Shown here: positions 57,037 through 64,000 of the stretch, piece after piece
How the letters are laid out: every line of letters begins with the position of its first letter
Position numbering within the stretch: the first letter of the stretch is position 1
Source of the DNA: an uncultured Collinsella sp.
GTDB lineage: Bacteria; Actinomycetota; Coriobacteriia; Coriobacteriales; Coriobacteriaceae
Assembly (NCBI GenBank): GCA_902494345.1
Contig: CABUSV010000001.1
Coordinates: forward strand, 62,001-126,000
DNA: 64,000 nt
Direction of reading: 5' to 3'
Notes under the pieces: model-generated
Databases searched by the model: none
Told to the model about the DNA's origin: nothing
Seen by the model: the letters and a program-made list of their open reading frames with translations, nothing else
Made by a program: the position numbers and the translations under genes

Positions 57037-58953
57037 CTAGGCGTGCTCCTCGATAGCACCGTTTCTATATGCATCGAGCAGCTGGCGCAGGTCCTGGATC
57101 TGGCTCCGAATCTTGGCGCCAGTATCGGTGTCGCTCACCATGCGGCGACGGTCTGCTTGGTCAAAACGGTTGGTCTCGCTCTCGATGTCCACGTTGCGCG
57201 TGAGTGCCTCGGCAACCGTCGTAAAGGCCCGGTGCGACTTGAGGCGGCAGCCGCGCGAGCTCGAGATGAGCGTATAGCCGGCGATGCCCGTCTTGGGATG
57301 GTAAGCGCGGCAGAAGCCGCCATCGATGACCAGTAACTTGCCCTCGGCGCGGATGGGCTGCTCGCCCTTGGTGGTTTTAACGGGCGTGTGGCCGTTGATG
57401 ATGTGGCCGGTCGGCGAGCATGCCATGGGCGCGACGCCAAACTCGCGCATGATGTCATCGCAGACCGAGGGCGACTTGGTAAGCGTAAAGTACGGGTCCA
57501 TCGGCTCGACCCAGGTGCTCTTATCGGCGATATAGGCGCGCTCAAAGGTACGCACCAGGCGTCCGCTGGCGGGTGAGTTAAAGCCAATCCACAGGTACCA
57601 CATCCAGTCGAGGGCGTCGCGGTCGCCCACGCGCCAGGCGCGGCGGGCGATGTGGTCGCAAAAATCGAGATAATCGCGGCCAGCGTGCCAGGTGCCCAAG
57701 CAGTTCATGCTGCTAAAGGTGCCGTCTTCGTTGAGCGGAACGCAGCCGTGGAAGAGCAGGTTGCCGTTGGCGACCTTGTACATCGAGCCATGGGAATAGA
57801 GGAAATCGATATGGCGATGCAGGTGATCGGCGGTGACAAACTCGGACACGAGCTTGTCGATGATGTGCTGCTCCTGGGGCGTGAGCGTATAGGGGTCCGC
57901 CGGGTCGACGGTGGGGAAGTCGTTGGTCGTGAGCGGCCATACGCTGCCGTCGGCGAGCGTGACCGTACCGGCGTCGTGATCGACCTTGTCGAGTAACAGG
58001 CGGTCGGTCATGTCGAACTCGGGGTGGCGCTGGATAATCTGGCCCTCGAGCTTAAAGAGCAGCACGTTGATAGCCTTGATCAGCGGGGCGATGGACTCAC
58101 CGGCGGTGTAGGTGGCATCGGCAAAGGCGACAAGCTCACGCAGCGAGATGCCGTAGTCATTCTCCAAGATCTCGTAGTTGTCGTAGCGTAGGTTGTTGCG
58201 CAACACCGTGGCGATGCAGGCGGGCTCACCGGCCGCAGCGCCCATCCACAGCAGGTCGTGGTTGCCCCACTGGATGTCGAGTGAATGGTAGGTGAGCAGA
58301 CGGTCCATAATCTTGGCCGCGCCGCCGCCGCGGTCGAAGATGTCGCCCACCAGGTGCAGGTGGTCGACGGCCAGGCGCTTGATGAGCGAGGCGAGCGACT
58401 CGATAAAGTCGTCGGCGCTGGCGGTCTCCAGGATGGACTCCACGATGCGCTCGTGATAGCGCACGCGATAGTTGTTCTCGTCCGGGTGCGTGTGCAACAA
58501 CTCGTCGATGATGTAGGCGTAGTCGCGCGGGATGGCCTTACGCACCTTGGAGCGCGTGTAGCGGCTCGAAAGCGAGCGGGCAACCACAATAAGCTGGTCG
58601 AGCATGGTCTTATACCAGGTGGGCGAGTCCTCGCGACGGCTGCGGACCAGGTCGATCTTCTCGCGCGGGTAGTAGATGAGCGTACACAGCTCGCCCTTTT
58701 CGTCAAAGGAGAGCGTGTCGCCAAAGATCTCGTCGACATGTTCGCGCACGACGCCCGAGCAGTTGTTGAGGATGTGCATAAAGGCTTCGTACTCACCATG
58801 CACGTCGCTCATAAAATGCTCGGTGCCCTTGGGTAGGTTGAGGATGGCCGAGAGGTTGATAATTTCGGTAAATGCGGATTGTTCGGTGGGGAACTGTCTC
58901 GACAGCAGGCGCAGATACTTGAAGTCTTGCGGGTTGCGATCGAATGCGACCAT
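57037..58953 (-). CDS. fbp: fructose-1,6-bisphosphatase, class 3
   Basis: A 638-residue calcineurin-like phosphatase of the Firmicutes-type class 3. Metal ligands are in MSDVHGEYEAF, LVGDIFDRGG and QWGNHDLLWMG, with later His in LFHGCVP and NGHTPVK. It dephosphorylates fructose-1,6-bisphosphate in gluconeogenesis. The start at 58953 follows GGAAGG by 6 bp. A perfect 10-bp-arm palindrome lies immediately upstream, suggesting regulated expression. Confidence 0.95.
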   Translation of the reverse strand: MVAFDRNPQDFKYLRLLSRQFPTEQSAFTEIINLSAILNLPKGTEHFMSDVHGEYEAFMHILNNCSGVVREHVDEIFGDTLSFDEKGELCTLIYYPREKIDLVRSRREDSPTWYKTMLDQLIVVARSLSSRYTRSKVRKAIPRDYAYIIDELLHTHPDENNYRVRYHERIVESILETASADDFIESLASLIKRLAVDHLHLVGDIFDRGGGAAKIMDRLLTYHSLDIQWGNHDLLWMGAAAGEPACIATVLRNNLRYDNYEILENDYGISLRELVAFADATYTAGESIAPLIKAINVLLFKLEGQIIQRHPEFDMTDRLLLDKVDHDAGTVTLADGSVWPLTTNDFPTVDPADPYTLTPQEQHIIDKLVSEFVTADHLHRHIDFLYSHGSMYKVANGNLLFHGCVPLNEDGTFSSMNCLGTWHAGRDYLDFCDHIARRAWRVGDRDALDWMWYLWIGFNSPASGRLVRTFERAYIADKSTWVEPMDPYFTLTKSPSVCDDIMREFGVAPMACSPTGHIINGHTPVKTTKGEQPIRAEGKLLVIDGGFCRAYHPKTGIAGYTLISSSRGCRLKSHRAFTTVAEALTRNVDIESETNRFDQADRRRMVSDTDTGAKIRSQIQDLRQLLDAYRNGAIEEHA

Positions 58954-58980
58954 GAAACACCTTCCGATATGGTTGGTAAA

Positions 58981-59010
58981 ACTGATAAACAGCGTCAAAC
59001 GTTTATCAGT
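58981..59010. promoter_or_regulatory. operator-like palindrome upstream of fbp
   Basis: ACTGATAAAC (58981-58990) and GTTTATCAGT (59001-59010) are perfect complements with a 10-bp centre, 28 bp before the fbp start codon. This could be a repressor site or a leader hairpin. Confidence 0.55.
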
Positions 59011-59174
59011 ATGCGCCGCTTTTGTTTCGATTTTGCGCCAGCGGCTGAATTGTCGGCTGAACGGTTTGGTAAATCGATTTAGTTGAGGTAGATATGGCGG
59101 TTGGGTGGAGACGACAGAGGGTGTTTTCTCAGATATTTATGCGTGGGGCCGGTGGAGACGATGGTGGTAAAGAT

Positions 59175-59211
59175 GTTCACTATTTTTGGTTCGATTTGGT
59201 AAATAGTGGAC
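59175..59211. promoter_or_regulatory. inverted repeat between fbp and degV
   Basis: GTTCACTATTT (59175-59185) pairs with AAATAGTGGAC (59201-59211) with one G-U pair. It lies about 63 bp before the degV start in the divergent intergenic region and may be an operator. Confidence 0.45.
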
Positions 59212-59273
59212 ATATGTACCGCATGTAGGCTCACTGTGCGATAATTTGCGCAGCAATGAGTAAGGAGCCTCAT

Positions 59274-60164
59274 ATGAGTGATTTTGTCCTGACCTGTGAA
59301 TCCGCCGCCGACCGAACCCGTGAGTTCTTTGCGTCGCGCAATATCCCTGTCGTGTGTTTTCATTACGAGATCGACGATGTTGTCTATACGGACGATCTGT
59401 ATCAGTCGATTACGCCGAACAAGTTTTTTGCCCAGATTGCCGCGGGCGCCATGCCCAAGACGTCTCAGGTGAGCGTGGGTGAGTACGAGGAGTTTTGGGA
59501 GCCGTTTGTTGCCGAGGGTAAAGACGTGCTGCACCTGACGTTGTCGTCGGGTATTTCGGGCACGTATGGATCGGCCTGCGTCGCGGCGCAGATGCTTGCG
59601 GATCGCTATCCCGAGGGCGGCAAGGTGCGCGTCATCGATTCGCTGGGGGCGTCTTCGGGCTTTGGTCTGTTGCTGGAATATGCCGCCGACGTGCGCGATA
59701 GCGGGGCTTCACTCGACGAGACGGCCGCTTGGATTGAGGAGCATAAACTCAACCTGCACCACTGGTTCTTCTCGACCGATCTGTCGAGCTACCTGCGCGG
59801 CGGTCGCATTTCGGCCGCGAGCGCGATCATCGGCACGGCGCTCAAGATTTGCCCGCTTATGACGGTCGATTGCGACGGTAAGCTGGCACCGCGTGAGAAG
59901 ATTCGCACCAAGAAGCGCGCGATTTCCGAGATGGCTAAGACCATGATGGCACACGTGCAGGGCGGTGCGGATTATTCGGGTAAGTGCATCATGTCGCACT
60001 CGGCGTGCCGCGAGGATGCCGAGGCAGTTGCGGCGCTGATTGAGGAACAGGTTTCGCAGCTTAAAGGCAAGATTGAGATCAATGATATCGGTACTCTGAT
60101 TGGCTCGCATACCGGACCTGGTACGGTGGCGCTCTTCTTTATGGGCGACAAGCGCGTGGATTAA
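59274..60164 (+). CDS. DegV-family fatty-acid-binding protein
   Basis: A 296-residue two-domain protein. SAADRTREFF at the N-terminus, KTSQVSVGEYEEFWEP, LTLSSGISGTYGSA and SLGASSGFGLLL are typical of DegV/FakB proteins, which hold a fatty acid for phosphorylation by FakA. The C-terminal GSHTGPGTVALFF motif is conserved. No fakA lies in the window. The start at 59274 follows AAGGAG by 6 bp. Confidence 0.92.
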   Translation: MSDFVLTCESAADRTREFFASRNIPVVCFHYEIDDVVYTDDLYQSITPNKFFAQIAAGAMPKTSQVSVGEYEEFWEPFVAEGKDVLHLTLSSGISGTYGSACVAAQMLADRYPEGGKVRVIDSLGASSGFGLLLEYAADVRDSGASLDETAAWIEEHKLNLHHWFFSTDLSSYLRGGRISAASAIIGTALKICPLMTVDCDGKLAPREKIRTKKRAISEMAKTMMAHVQGGADYSGKCIMSHSACREDAEAVAALIEEQVSQLKGKIEINDIGTLIGSHTGPGTVALFFMGDKRVD

Positions 60165-60227
60165 CGTTCGTGGGCTGGCTGACAGTTTTAACCGCTGCGC
60201 CTGTCCCTCCTGACATTCGATAACAGA

Positions 60228-60262
60228 AAGGGCCCGTTCCGTTGTTTGTGGAGCGGGCCTTG
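60228..60262. terminator. bidirectional terminator between degV and the TIM-barrel gene
   Basis: GGCCCGTTCC (60231-60240) pairs with GGAGCGGGCC (60250-60259) with one G-U pair; the better U-run is on the minus side. Confidence 0.7.
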
Positions 60263-60271
60263 CTGTTGCGG

Positions 60272-61363
60272 CTAGCGTTTCTTTCCGCGGAAGAAGAAGC
60301 CGTGCAGTGACGGCTTGAGGCCGCGATTGGCGCGATGCTCCTCGACGCGCTCGTGGATCGAAGCGACGCGCTCGATGACTTCGTCGGGAATCGGCACGTC
60401 GGGATTCATGTTCTCGACTTGGCTGACCTCGGCGGCGGCGACCTGGTCGATAATGGGCACGTCGTCGCGCGAGATGACAGGTGTGGCGTCTTCCTTCATC
60501 TTGCGATAACGCTGCATCATGTCGGTCTGTAGCTGCTGGGCCGAAGGCGGCGTCCAGATGATGGCGTTGGCGCCGGCGGCGATGGTTTCACGGATGCTCT
60601 CTGGCGTCTTGCCGCCCGGCGCGATGAGCGGCAGGTTGGGATAGTGCTCGCGCAGCTCGCGTAGGACCAGGGGCGTGTTCTTGCCGGCGGCGATGTTGAG
60701 AATCTTGGCGCCGGCGCGCACCTTGGCGTGGGCATCGTCGTCGCAGCGAACGACCGTGGCGATGACGGGGATGTCGGCGATGTTGGTGATGTGCTCTACC
60801 ATCTCGGCAGTAGCGGGGGAGTTGACCACGCAGCCCGCCGCGCCCTGCATCTCGGAGACGGCTGCCATCTGCACGGAGCGCTTACCGGTCGTAGTTCCGC
60901 CGCCCACGCCTACAAAGACCGGGCACTCGGCGACGGTCAGCAGCGCTTGCGTAATGGCGGGCTGCGGCGTGAAAGGGTAGACCGCAAAGACGGCATCGGC
61001 GTTGGAGTTGCGGATAACCGCGACGTCGGTGGTGTAAATGAGCGACTTGATGCGTCGGCCGAAGAGCGTAAAGCCGCTGGCCTCCTCGATCTCGTCGGGC
61101 ATGCGAAGGGCCGCCTTGCGCAAACGCCCGTCGATGGGCAGCGGCTCCATGGGGAGCAGTCCGTTGGGGGTCACGGCTACCTGGGGCTCGGTGAACTCGT
61201 CTGCGAGCTCGACCTCGGAGAAATCGACCGAGGCGACGATGTCCTCGTGAACCTCGGCGGGTACATCGATGGGAGCTTGGTCGTTTGCCGCGGCAGGCGT
61301 GTCGAAGGAGCTGGTGCCGACGAAGGCGTCGACGCGCTCATTTAGATCGTTGAGGGTATCCAT
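60272..61363 (-). CDS. probable TIM-barrel protein of unknown function
   Basis: A 363-residue protein. Residues ~110-290 have the alternating strand-helix pattern of a (beta/alpha)8 barrel: AVFAVYPFTPQPAI, PVFVGVGGGTTTG, GCVVNSPATAEMVEHI, IPVIATVV, AGAKILNIAAG and LPLIAPGGKT. These Gly-rich phosphate loops resemble KDPG-aldolase or ThiE-like barrels, but I cannot assign a reaction. The N-terminal ~80 residues are acidic, and the C-terminus is basic (FFFRGKKR). Confidence 0.7.
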   Translation of the reverse strand: MDTLNDLNERVDAFVGTSSFDTPAAANDQAPIDVPAEVHEDIVASVDFSEVELADEFTEPQVAVTPNGLLPMEPLPIDGRLRKAALRMPDEIEEASGFTLFGRRIKSLIYTTDVAVIRNSNADAVFAVYPFTPQPAITQALLTVAECPVFVGVGGGTTTGKRSVQMAAVSEMQGAAGCVVNSPATAEMVEHITNIADIPVIATVVRCDDDAHAKVRAGAKILNIAAGKNTPLVLRELREHYPNLPLIAPGGKTPESIRETIAAGANAIIWTPPSAQQLQTDMMQRYRKMKEDATPVISRDDVPIIDQVAAAEVSQVENMNPDVPIPDEVIERVASIHERVEEHRANRGLKPSLHGFFFRGKKR

Positions 61364-61554
61364 GGAGGCTCGATTCTATGTGATGACGGCCGGCGCGATG
61401 CAGCCGGAATTGCGAATGCTAAATCGTTTGACGAGTTGATTTTTCCCCGCTGCGCCATCCGTTAGACCGAAGGGCAGGCGAACGTGAAGGAGCTGTGGTG
61501 GCGGGGATCGAGGTGCTATCTTGAAAGTCCCGTTTAAAAGAGAGGTGACGCGGT

Positions 61555-61725
61555 ATGGAATTGACAGCAATGTTTGGCTCGATTGGCCTGTGTGTGGGCG
61601 CAATCGTTGCCGCCGCGGTCATCTACTTTGTGGTCACGGCCATTAAGGGCAAAAGAGCCGAACGCAAGGAGCGCGCGATGCTTAAACAGCATCGCGACCA
61701 GCAGGGCAAACGCGCACGGAGATAG
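61555..61725 (+). CDS. 56-residue single-pass membrane protein
   Basis: A small ORF with AGAGG nine bases before ATG. It begins MELTAMFGSIGL, has one hydrophobic helix (CVGAIVAAAVIYFVVTAI), and a long basic tail rich in Lys/Arg (KGKRAERKERAM... ending KRARR). Codon use matches neighbouring genes. The function is unknown; the shape resembles small membrane anchors. Confidence 0.65.
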   Translation: MELTAMFGSIGLCVGAIVAAAVIYFVVTAIKGKRAERKERAMLKQHRDQQGKRARR

Positions 61726-61749
61726 CTTGTTGAGTTTTGGACCCGTGCG

Positions 61750-62853
61750 CTAGCTGCGTTTTCGGATCAGGGCAATGTAGAAGCCCTCAAAGTCGCGGCT
61801 AGGCGGAATGGTCAGCGTGCCGGGCATACCGTTGGCGACGGACGAGACGTGGCCGGCGGCGATGGCCTCGGTGAGAGCGTTGCACTCGATACGCGGCTCC
61901 TCGCCGGCTTCCTGGGCGCGGCGTGCTTCGCTTTCGCTCGGCGTGCCGTCAAGGGGGATGAGCTCGCAATCCATATGCTTGTCGAGGGCCTCTTGCAGGG
62001 CGTCCTCGTTTTCCTGCGGCATGATCGAACAAGTCGAATAGACGAGCGTGCCGCCAGGTTTGAGGGCCCCCATGGCGCGGTCCAGAAGCGCGCGCTGCGA
62101 GCGGGCACACTTGCCAAGCAGCTGCTCGGTCAGGCCGCGCAGGCTTTTCTCGTTGCCGCTGATGACGGTGCCCGTGCCGGTGCAGGGGGCGTCGAGCAGG
62201 ATGCGGTCGAAGCGGAAGAACTCGTCGAGCTCGCGTGCGTCGATGCGCATGACGGGCACGTTTTTGGCACCCTGGCGATGGAGGTTTGACTCGAGCTTTT
62301 CGGCACGGGGAATGCTCATCTCGCAGGCGGTAAGGTGCGCCTGTCCCTGCGTGAGGGCGGCGATCTGCGTCGTCTTGCCGCCAGGGGCTGCGCACATGTC
62401 CAGGATGTCCTCGCCTGCCTGGGCGCCCAGGACCAACGGCGGCATCATGGATGACAGGCTCTGCAGGTAGATCTTGCCGTCGCGGTAGATGTCGAGGTCC
62501 CATAGGTCGGAAACCTGGGCCTCGGGCAGGATAAAGGCGTCCGGGTACCAGGCGACAGCGTTGTGGGCGATGCCGGCGGCATCGAGCGCCGCAGCGATGT
62601 CCTCGGCGGTTGCCTTGAGCGTGTTGGCGCGCAGCGTGACCGGGCGTGCAGCTGCGGCGCCAAAGCCCTCGATCATGAGCTCGGCATCGGTGGGGGCATA
62701 GGCGCCGGCGACCGTGTCGACCATAAAGCGCGGCAGGTCGGCGGCGCAGGGAAGGGCGGCAAGCTGGTCGGAAAGCTCGGTAGCGGCAAACTGCCTGAGC
62801 TTGAGCTCGGCCTTGACCTGCTTTTTCTGCTTACGATGACGCGGCTTGGACAT
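61750..62853 (-). CDS. NOL1/NOP2/Sun-family RNA m5C methyltransferase
   Basis: A 367-residue SAM-dependent methyltransferase. The SAM loop is DMCAAPGGKTTQ (about residues 148-159). The two catalytic cysteines are in LLDAPCTGTGT and YSTCSIMPQENE. The C-terminus DFEGFYIALIRK is the family ending. It is closest in organisation to RsmB/RsmF-type rRNA cytosine-5 methyltransferases, but the target base cannot be told. The N-terminus is short and basic, without the NusB-like domain of RsmB. It starts about 60 bp after the MetRS-like gene on the same strand. Confidence 0.88.
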   Translation of the reverse strand: MSKPRHRKQKKQVKAELKLRQFAATELSDQLAALPCAADLPRFMVDTVAGAYAPTDAELMIEGFGAAAARPVTLRANTLKATAEDIAAALDAAGIAHNAVAWYPDAFILPEAQVSDLWDLDIYRDGKIYLQSLSSMMPPLVLGAQAGEDILDMCAAPGGKTTQIAALTQGQAHLTACEMSIPRAEKLESNLHRQGAKNVPVMRIDARELDEFFRFDRILLDAPCTGTGTVISGNEKSLRGLTEQLLGKCARSQRALLDRAMGALKPGGTLVYSTCSIMPQENEDALQEALDKHMDCELIPLDGTPSESEARRAQEAGEEPRIECNALTEAIAAGHVSSVANGMPGTLTIPPSRDFEGFYIALIRKRS

Positions 62854-62912
62854 CCGTCTTTCCTTCCCGTCCCAAATTGACTACTTTCCGGGCACGCCGC
62901 TGCTGGCGTGCT

Positions 62913-64000
62913 TTAGTACTGGCTCTCGTGCTTGCTGAAGAAGTCGAAGCGCGGGGGCAGTGGCTTCACGCGGTGCTCGCCGGGCTTCTCGCCCAGGCTC
63001 TCCACAAACTCGTCCGTGGAGGCAAAGATGTTATCCCAGCTAAAGAAGGCGACCGGATCGACATCGAAGTACTCGCAGATGAGCTCGCAGCCGGCCGGGA
63101 CGATACCGTGCATGAGCACGGTTGCCATGCGCAGCTCGGTAAAGGCGTCGACGAGGGCCTTCGTCATGGCGGTGTTGGCTGGCTCGCCCTCGAGCTTGTT
63201 GGCGGCCTTGGAAGCATCGCTCCAGCGCTTGTTGGCGGCACGCAGGTAGTCGTCGCACACGGCGAGCGCGCGGTGCGTCTCGAACTTGTACATGGCCTGC
63301 TCAAAGGCGAGAGCTGCCTGCTCGGCGGCTTCGACCACGGTGGCGGAGGCGGCGCCGGCGGGGATGCAGCCGTTGCGGTAGGGGCTCTCGTCGCCCTCCT
63401 TGATGGCGACACCGTAGAAGCAGCTGCGGGCTAGGCGGTTGAAGACGCCGGTCAAAAGGGCGCTCTCCTTAAGGGCTGGATCGATGACGCGCTTGTCGTC
63501 GCAGGCACGCACCTCGTTGCCGTCCTTGTCCTTGCCGGTCACGCGCGTGTCGTATGCCTTGGGACTAAAGCTCACCGGCTTCTCGGACAGGCCGAGCGAC
63601 AGCCAATGCGCACGCATCTGCTCGCAGGTGTAGTGGTTGAGCAGGTCGTCTGCCGGCGGGGGAGGCGTTTGCGAGGACGAGCTGGCCTTTTTGCCCATAT
63701 AGAGCAGGTGATAGCAGGCGCTGACGGTGCTCTGCGTAAGGTTCCAACCCAGGGCCTCCCACATGGCGGTCTGCGCGATGCAGTAGAAGTAGATGTTGTC
63801 CTGGCCGATGAACTGGTAGATCTGAGCGTCGTCAGAGCACCACCAGTCGCGCCAGTCGAGTGAGCTGTGCTGGTAGGTGGGCGCGGGGACCTGCGTGGAA
63901 TCGGCAGCGGGCTCGCCCATGAGGGCGGCATCCTGGGCGGCGACACCCTTGGTCACGCCGGCGGCCTTGGCATCGCGTGCGAGTACGGTGCGGGTGTAGC
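62913..64000 (-). CDS. MetRS-like class I tRNA ligase family protein with degenerate KMSKS, 5' truncated
   Basis: The frame is open to the right edge, so the N-terminal half with the HIGH region is not visible. The ~360 visible residues follow MetRS: QFIGQDNIYFYCIAQTAMW (the FIGKDN...FH block), a KMSKS region that reads GKKASSSSQTPP, a helical anticodon-binding part with ANKRWSDASKAAN, and the ending FFSWDNIFAS...HRVKPLPPRFDFF. The canonical KMSKS lysine loop is replaced by a Ser-rich insert, so normal methionine activation is doubtful. It may be a pseudo-synthetase with another role, or a second divergent copy. Upstream of the methyltransferase gene, it may share its transcript. Confidence 0.75.
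   Translation of the reverse strand, partial: YTRTVLARDAKAAGVTKGVAAQDAALMGEPAADSTQVPAPTYQHSSLDWRDWWCSDDAQIYQFIGQDNIYFYCIAQTAMWEALGWNLTQSTVSACYHLLYMGKKASSSSQTPPPPADDLLNHYTCEQMRAHWLSLGLSEKPVSFSPKAYDTRVTGKDKDGNEVRACDDKRVIDPALKESALLTGVFNRLARSCFYGVAIKEGDESPYRNGCIPAGAASATVVEAAEQAALAFEQAMYKFETHRALAVCDDYLRAANKRWSDASKAANKLEGEPANTAMTKALVDAFTELRMATVLMHGIVPAGCELICEYFDVDPVAFFSWDNIFASTDEFVESLGEKPGEHRVKPLPPRFDFFSKHESQY

Overview
The window comes from a high-GC, Gram-positive anaerobe. The best guess is class Coriobacteriia, probably Collinsella. The base composition, AddAB-type repair enzymes, a superoxide reductase, Fhs/FchA/FolD one-carbon enzymes, class 3 fructose bisphosphatase, sortase-style surface proteins and many GC-rich intergenic palindromes fit this, but the genus is inferred. 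No rRNA, tRNA, CRISPR array, prophage or transposase gene was seen. Both ends cut a gene: an ABC permease-ATPase fusion at the left and a MetRS-like protein at the right.

Layout. 0-8.6 kb: ABC fusion, an orphan and apparently truncated RelB/DinJ-like antitoxin, CPBP protease, YgiQ radical-SAM protein, YoaK/DUF1275 membrane protein, fucO and an M42 aminopeptidase. 8.7-14.1 kb: an HTH-HipA-like kinase fusion, mnmA, cysK divergent from an IscR/CymR-like Rrf2 regulator with a palindromic operator between them, a PF04020 membrane protein and a YerC/TrpR-like regulator. 14.3-35.4 kb: a repair and replication block (addB-addA, dnaE, SWIM-SNF2 helicase, ruvC-ruvA-ruvB) interrupted by a superoxide reductase and a degenerate NAD synthetase, and closed by fhs. 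35.6-46.5 kb: envelope and hypothetical proteins, a CDF metal exporter, a Tat-exported wall-anchored PI-PLC-like protein, a lipoprotein, and an fchA-folD pair. 46.5-50.7 kb: a 230-bp MITE-like element, a C69 dipeptidase, a small helical protein and an AarF/UbiB kinase. 50.7-55.8 kb: a cobalamin riboswitch followed by two surface proteins with transcobalamin-like DUF4430 domains. 55.9-64 kb: two GtrA proteins, fbp, degV, a TIM-barrel protein, an RNA m5C methyltransferase and a MetRS-like pseudo-enzyme.

The most interesting points are these. (1) A B12 riboswitch drives a two-gene surface operon with five transcobalamin-like domains, which suggests an extracellular corrinoid-capture system. (2) A FolD has lost both the lysine and the glutamine associated with the cyclohydrolase step and sits 2 bp after an FchA-type cyclohydrolase. 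(3) Two pseudo-enzymes keep the family fold but have lost catalytic motifs (NadE-like at 29.1 kb, MetRS-like at 62.9 kb). (4) Several different palindromic or MITE-like repeats are scattered between genes, and one overlaps the end of the orphan antitoxin.
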